From Nitriliruptoraceae bacterium (GTDB taxonomy: Bacteria > Actinomycetota > Nitriliruptoria > Nitriliruptorales > Nitriliruptoraceae): 7,038 bases of DNA. Positions within the stretch are counted from its first letter, which is position 1. Each line of letters opens with the position of its first letter. The stretch covers positions 1 to 7,038 of the forward strand of contig SKJO01000447.1 in the NCBI GenBank assembly GCA_007121975.1. The letters are read 5' to 3'. Below the pieces are notes generated by a model. It ran no database searches. It was not told the DNA's origin and worked only from the letters and a program-made list of their open reading frames with translations. This document shows positions 7,006 through 7,038 of the stretch, piece after piece. The position numbers were made by a program, and so were the translations under genes.

Positions 7006-7027
7006 CCCGGCACCGGGTGTCACCGGG
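7006..7027. repeat. Short direct and inverted CACCGGG repeats near the right edge
   Basis: CACCGGG occurs twice, at 7011-7017 and 7021-7027, with a 10-bp period (about one helical turn). The first copy is part of the inverted pair CCCGG/CCGGG (7006-7010 and 7013-7017). The repeats lie just upstream of the candidate gltB -35 and could be a regulator-binding site. They are short and made of common high-GC words, and they could equally be the tail of a gene beyond the window. Confidence 0.25.
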
Positions 7028-7038
7028 CCCCGACCACC

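Noticed and set aside
6877..7038. Minus-strand frame open from the right edge that ends in TGA overlapping the gltB ATG, as if an upstream gene overlapped gltB
   Set aside because: It has a lower G/C bias at third positions than the real genes (about 70% by hand count), no recognisable residues, and runs through a strong terminator-like hairpin. Sequence beyond 7038 could overturn this.

Overview
This is a high-GC window (about 70% by eye) with G/C-biased third codon positions. Long spurious open frames appear on the non-coding strand. Gene content and protein style point to a high-GC Actinomycetota member: a KorA of the mycobacterial/actinobacterial type that begins with a gamma domain, an NADPH-type GltB, and a secreted M23 protein with Arg/Glu, Ala and Gly/Ser low-complexity tracts. 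A deep-branching class is possible, but nothing in the window fixes the class.

All recognisable genes lie on the minus strand, so the window reads from right to left. Positions 6881-7038 are non-coding. They hold a strong 14-bp hairpin ending in a U-run and, overlapping its start, a weak promoter candidate. Next comes a complete gltB (6880-2255), the large subunit of glutamate synthase. A 70-bp gap follows, then a secreted M23-family peptidase with an EnvC/PcsB-like coiled coil (2184-1006). A 138-bp gap follows, containing a 13-codon leader ORF whose stop overlaps the next start. The last gene is the 5' part of korA (867 to the left edge), the fused gamma/alpha subunit of 2-oxoacid (probably 2-oxoglutarate):ferredoxin oxidoreductase. 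KorB is expected just beyond position 1.

Functionally, GltB consumes 2-oxoglutarate and glutamine to make glutamate, and KorAB interconverts 2-oxoglutarate and succinyl-CoA. Two enzymes of the carbon/nitrogen node therefore flank an unrelated cell-wall gene. Spacing does not force one operon, although no convincing intrinsic terminator lies between the three genes. gltD, the usual partner of gltB, does not follow it here. The GltB sequence lacks the ferredoxin loop, so a GltD is expected elsewhere in the genome.

I see no mobile element, CRISPR array, RNA gene or new multi-gene system. The window is mostly housekeeping. The points worth a second look are the leader structures in front of gltB and korA and the coiled-coil M23 protein.
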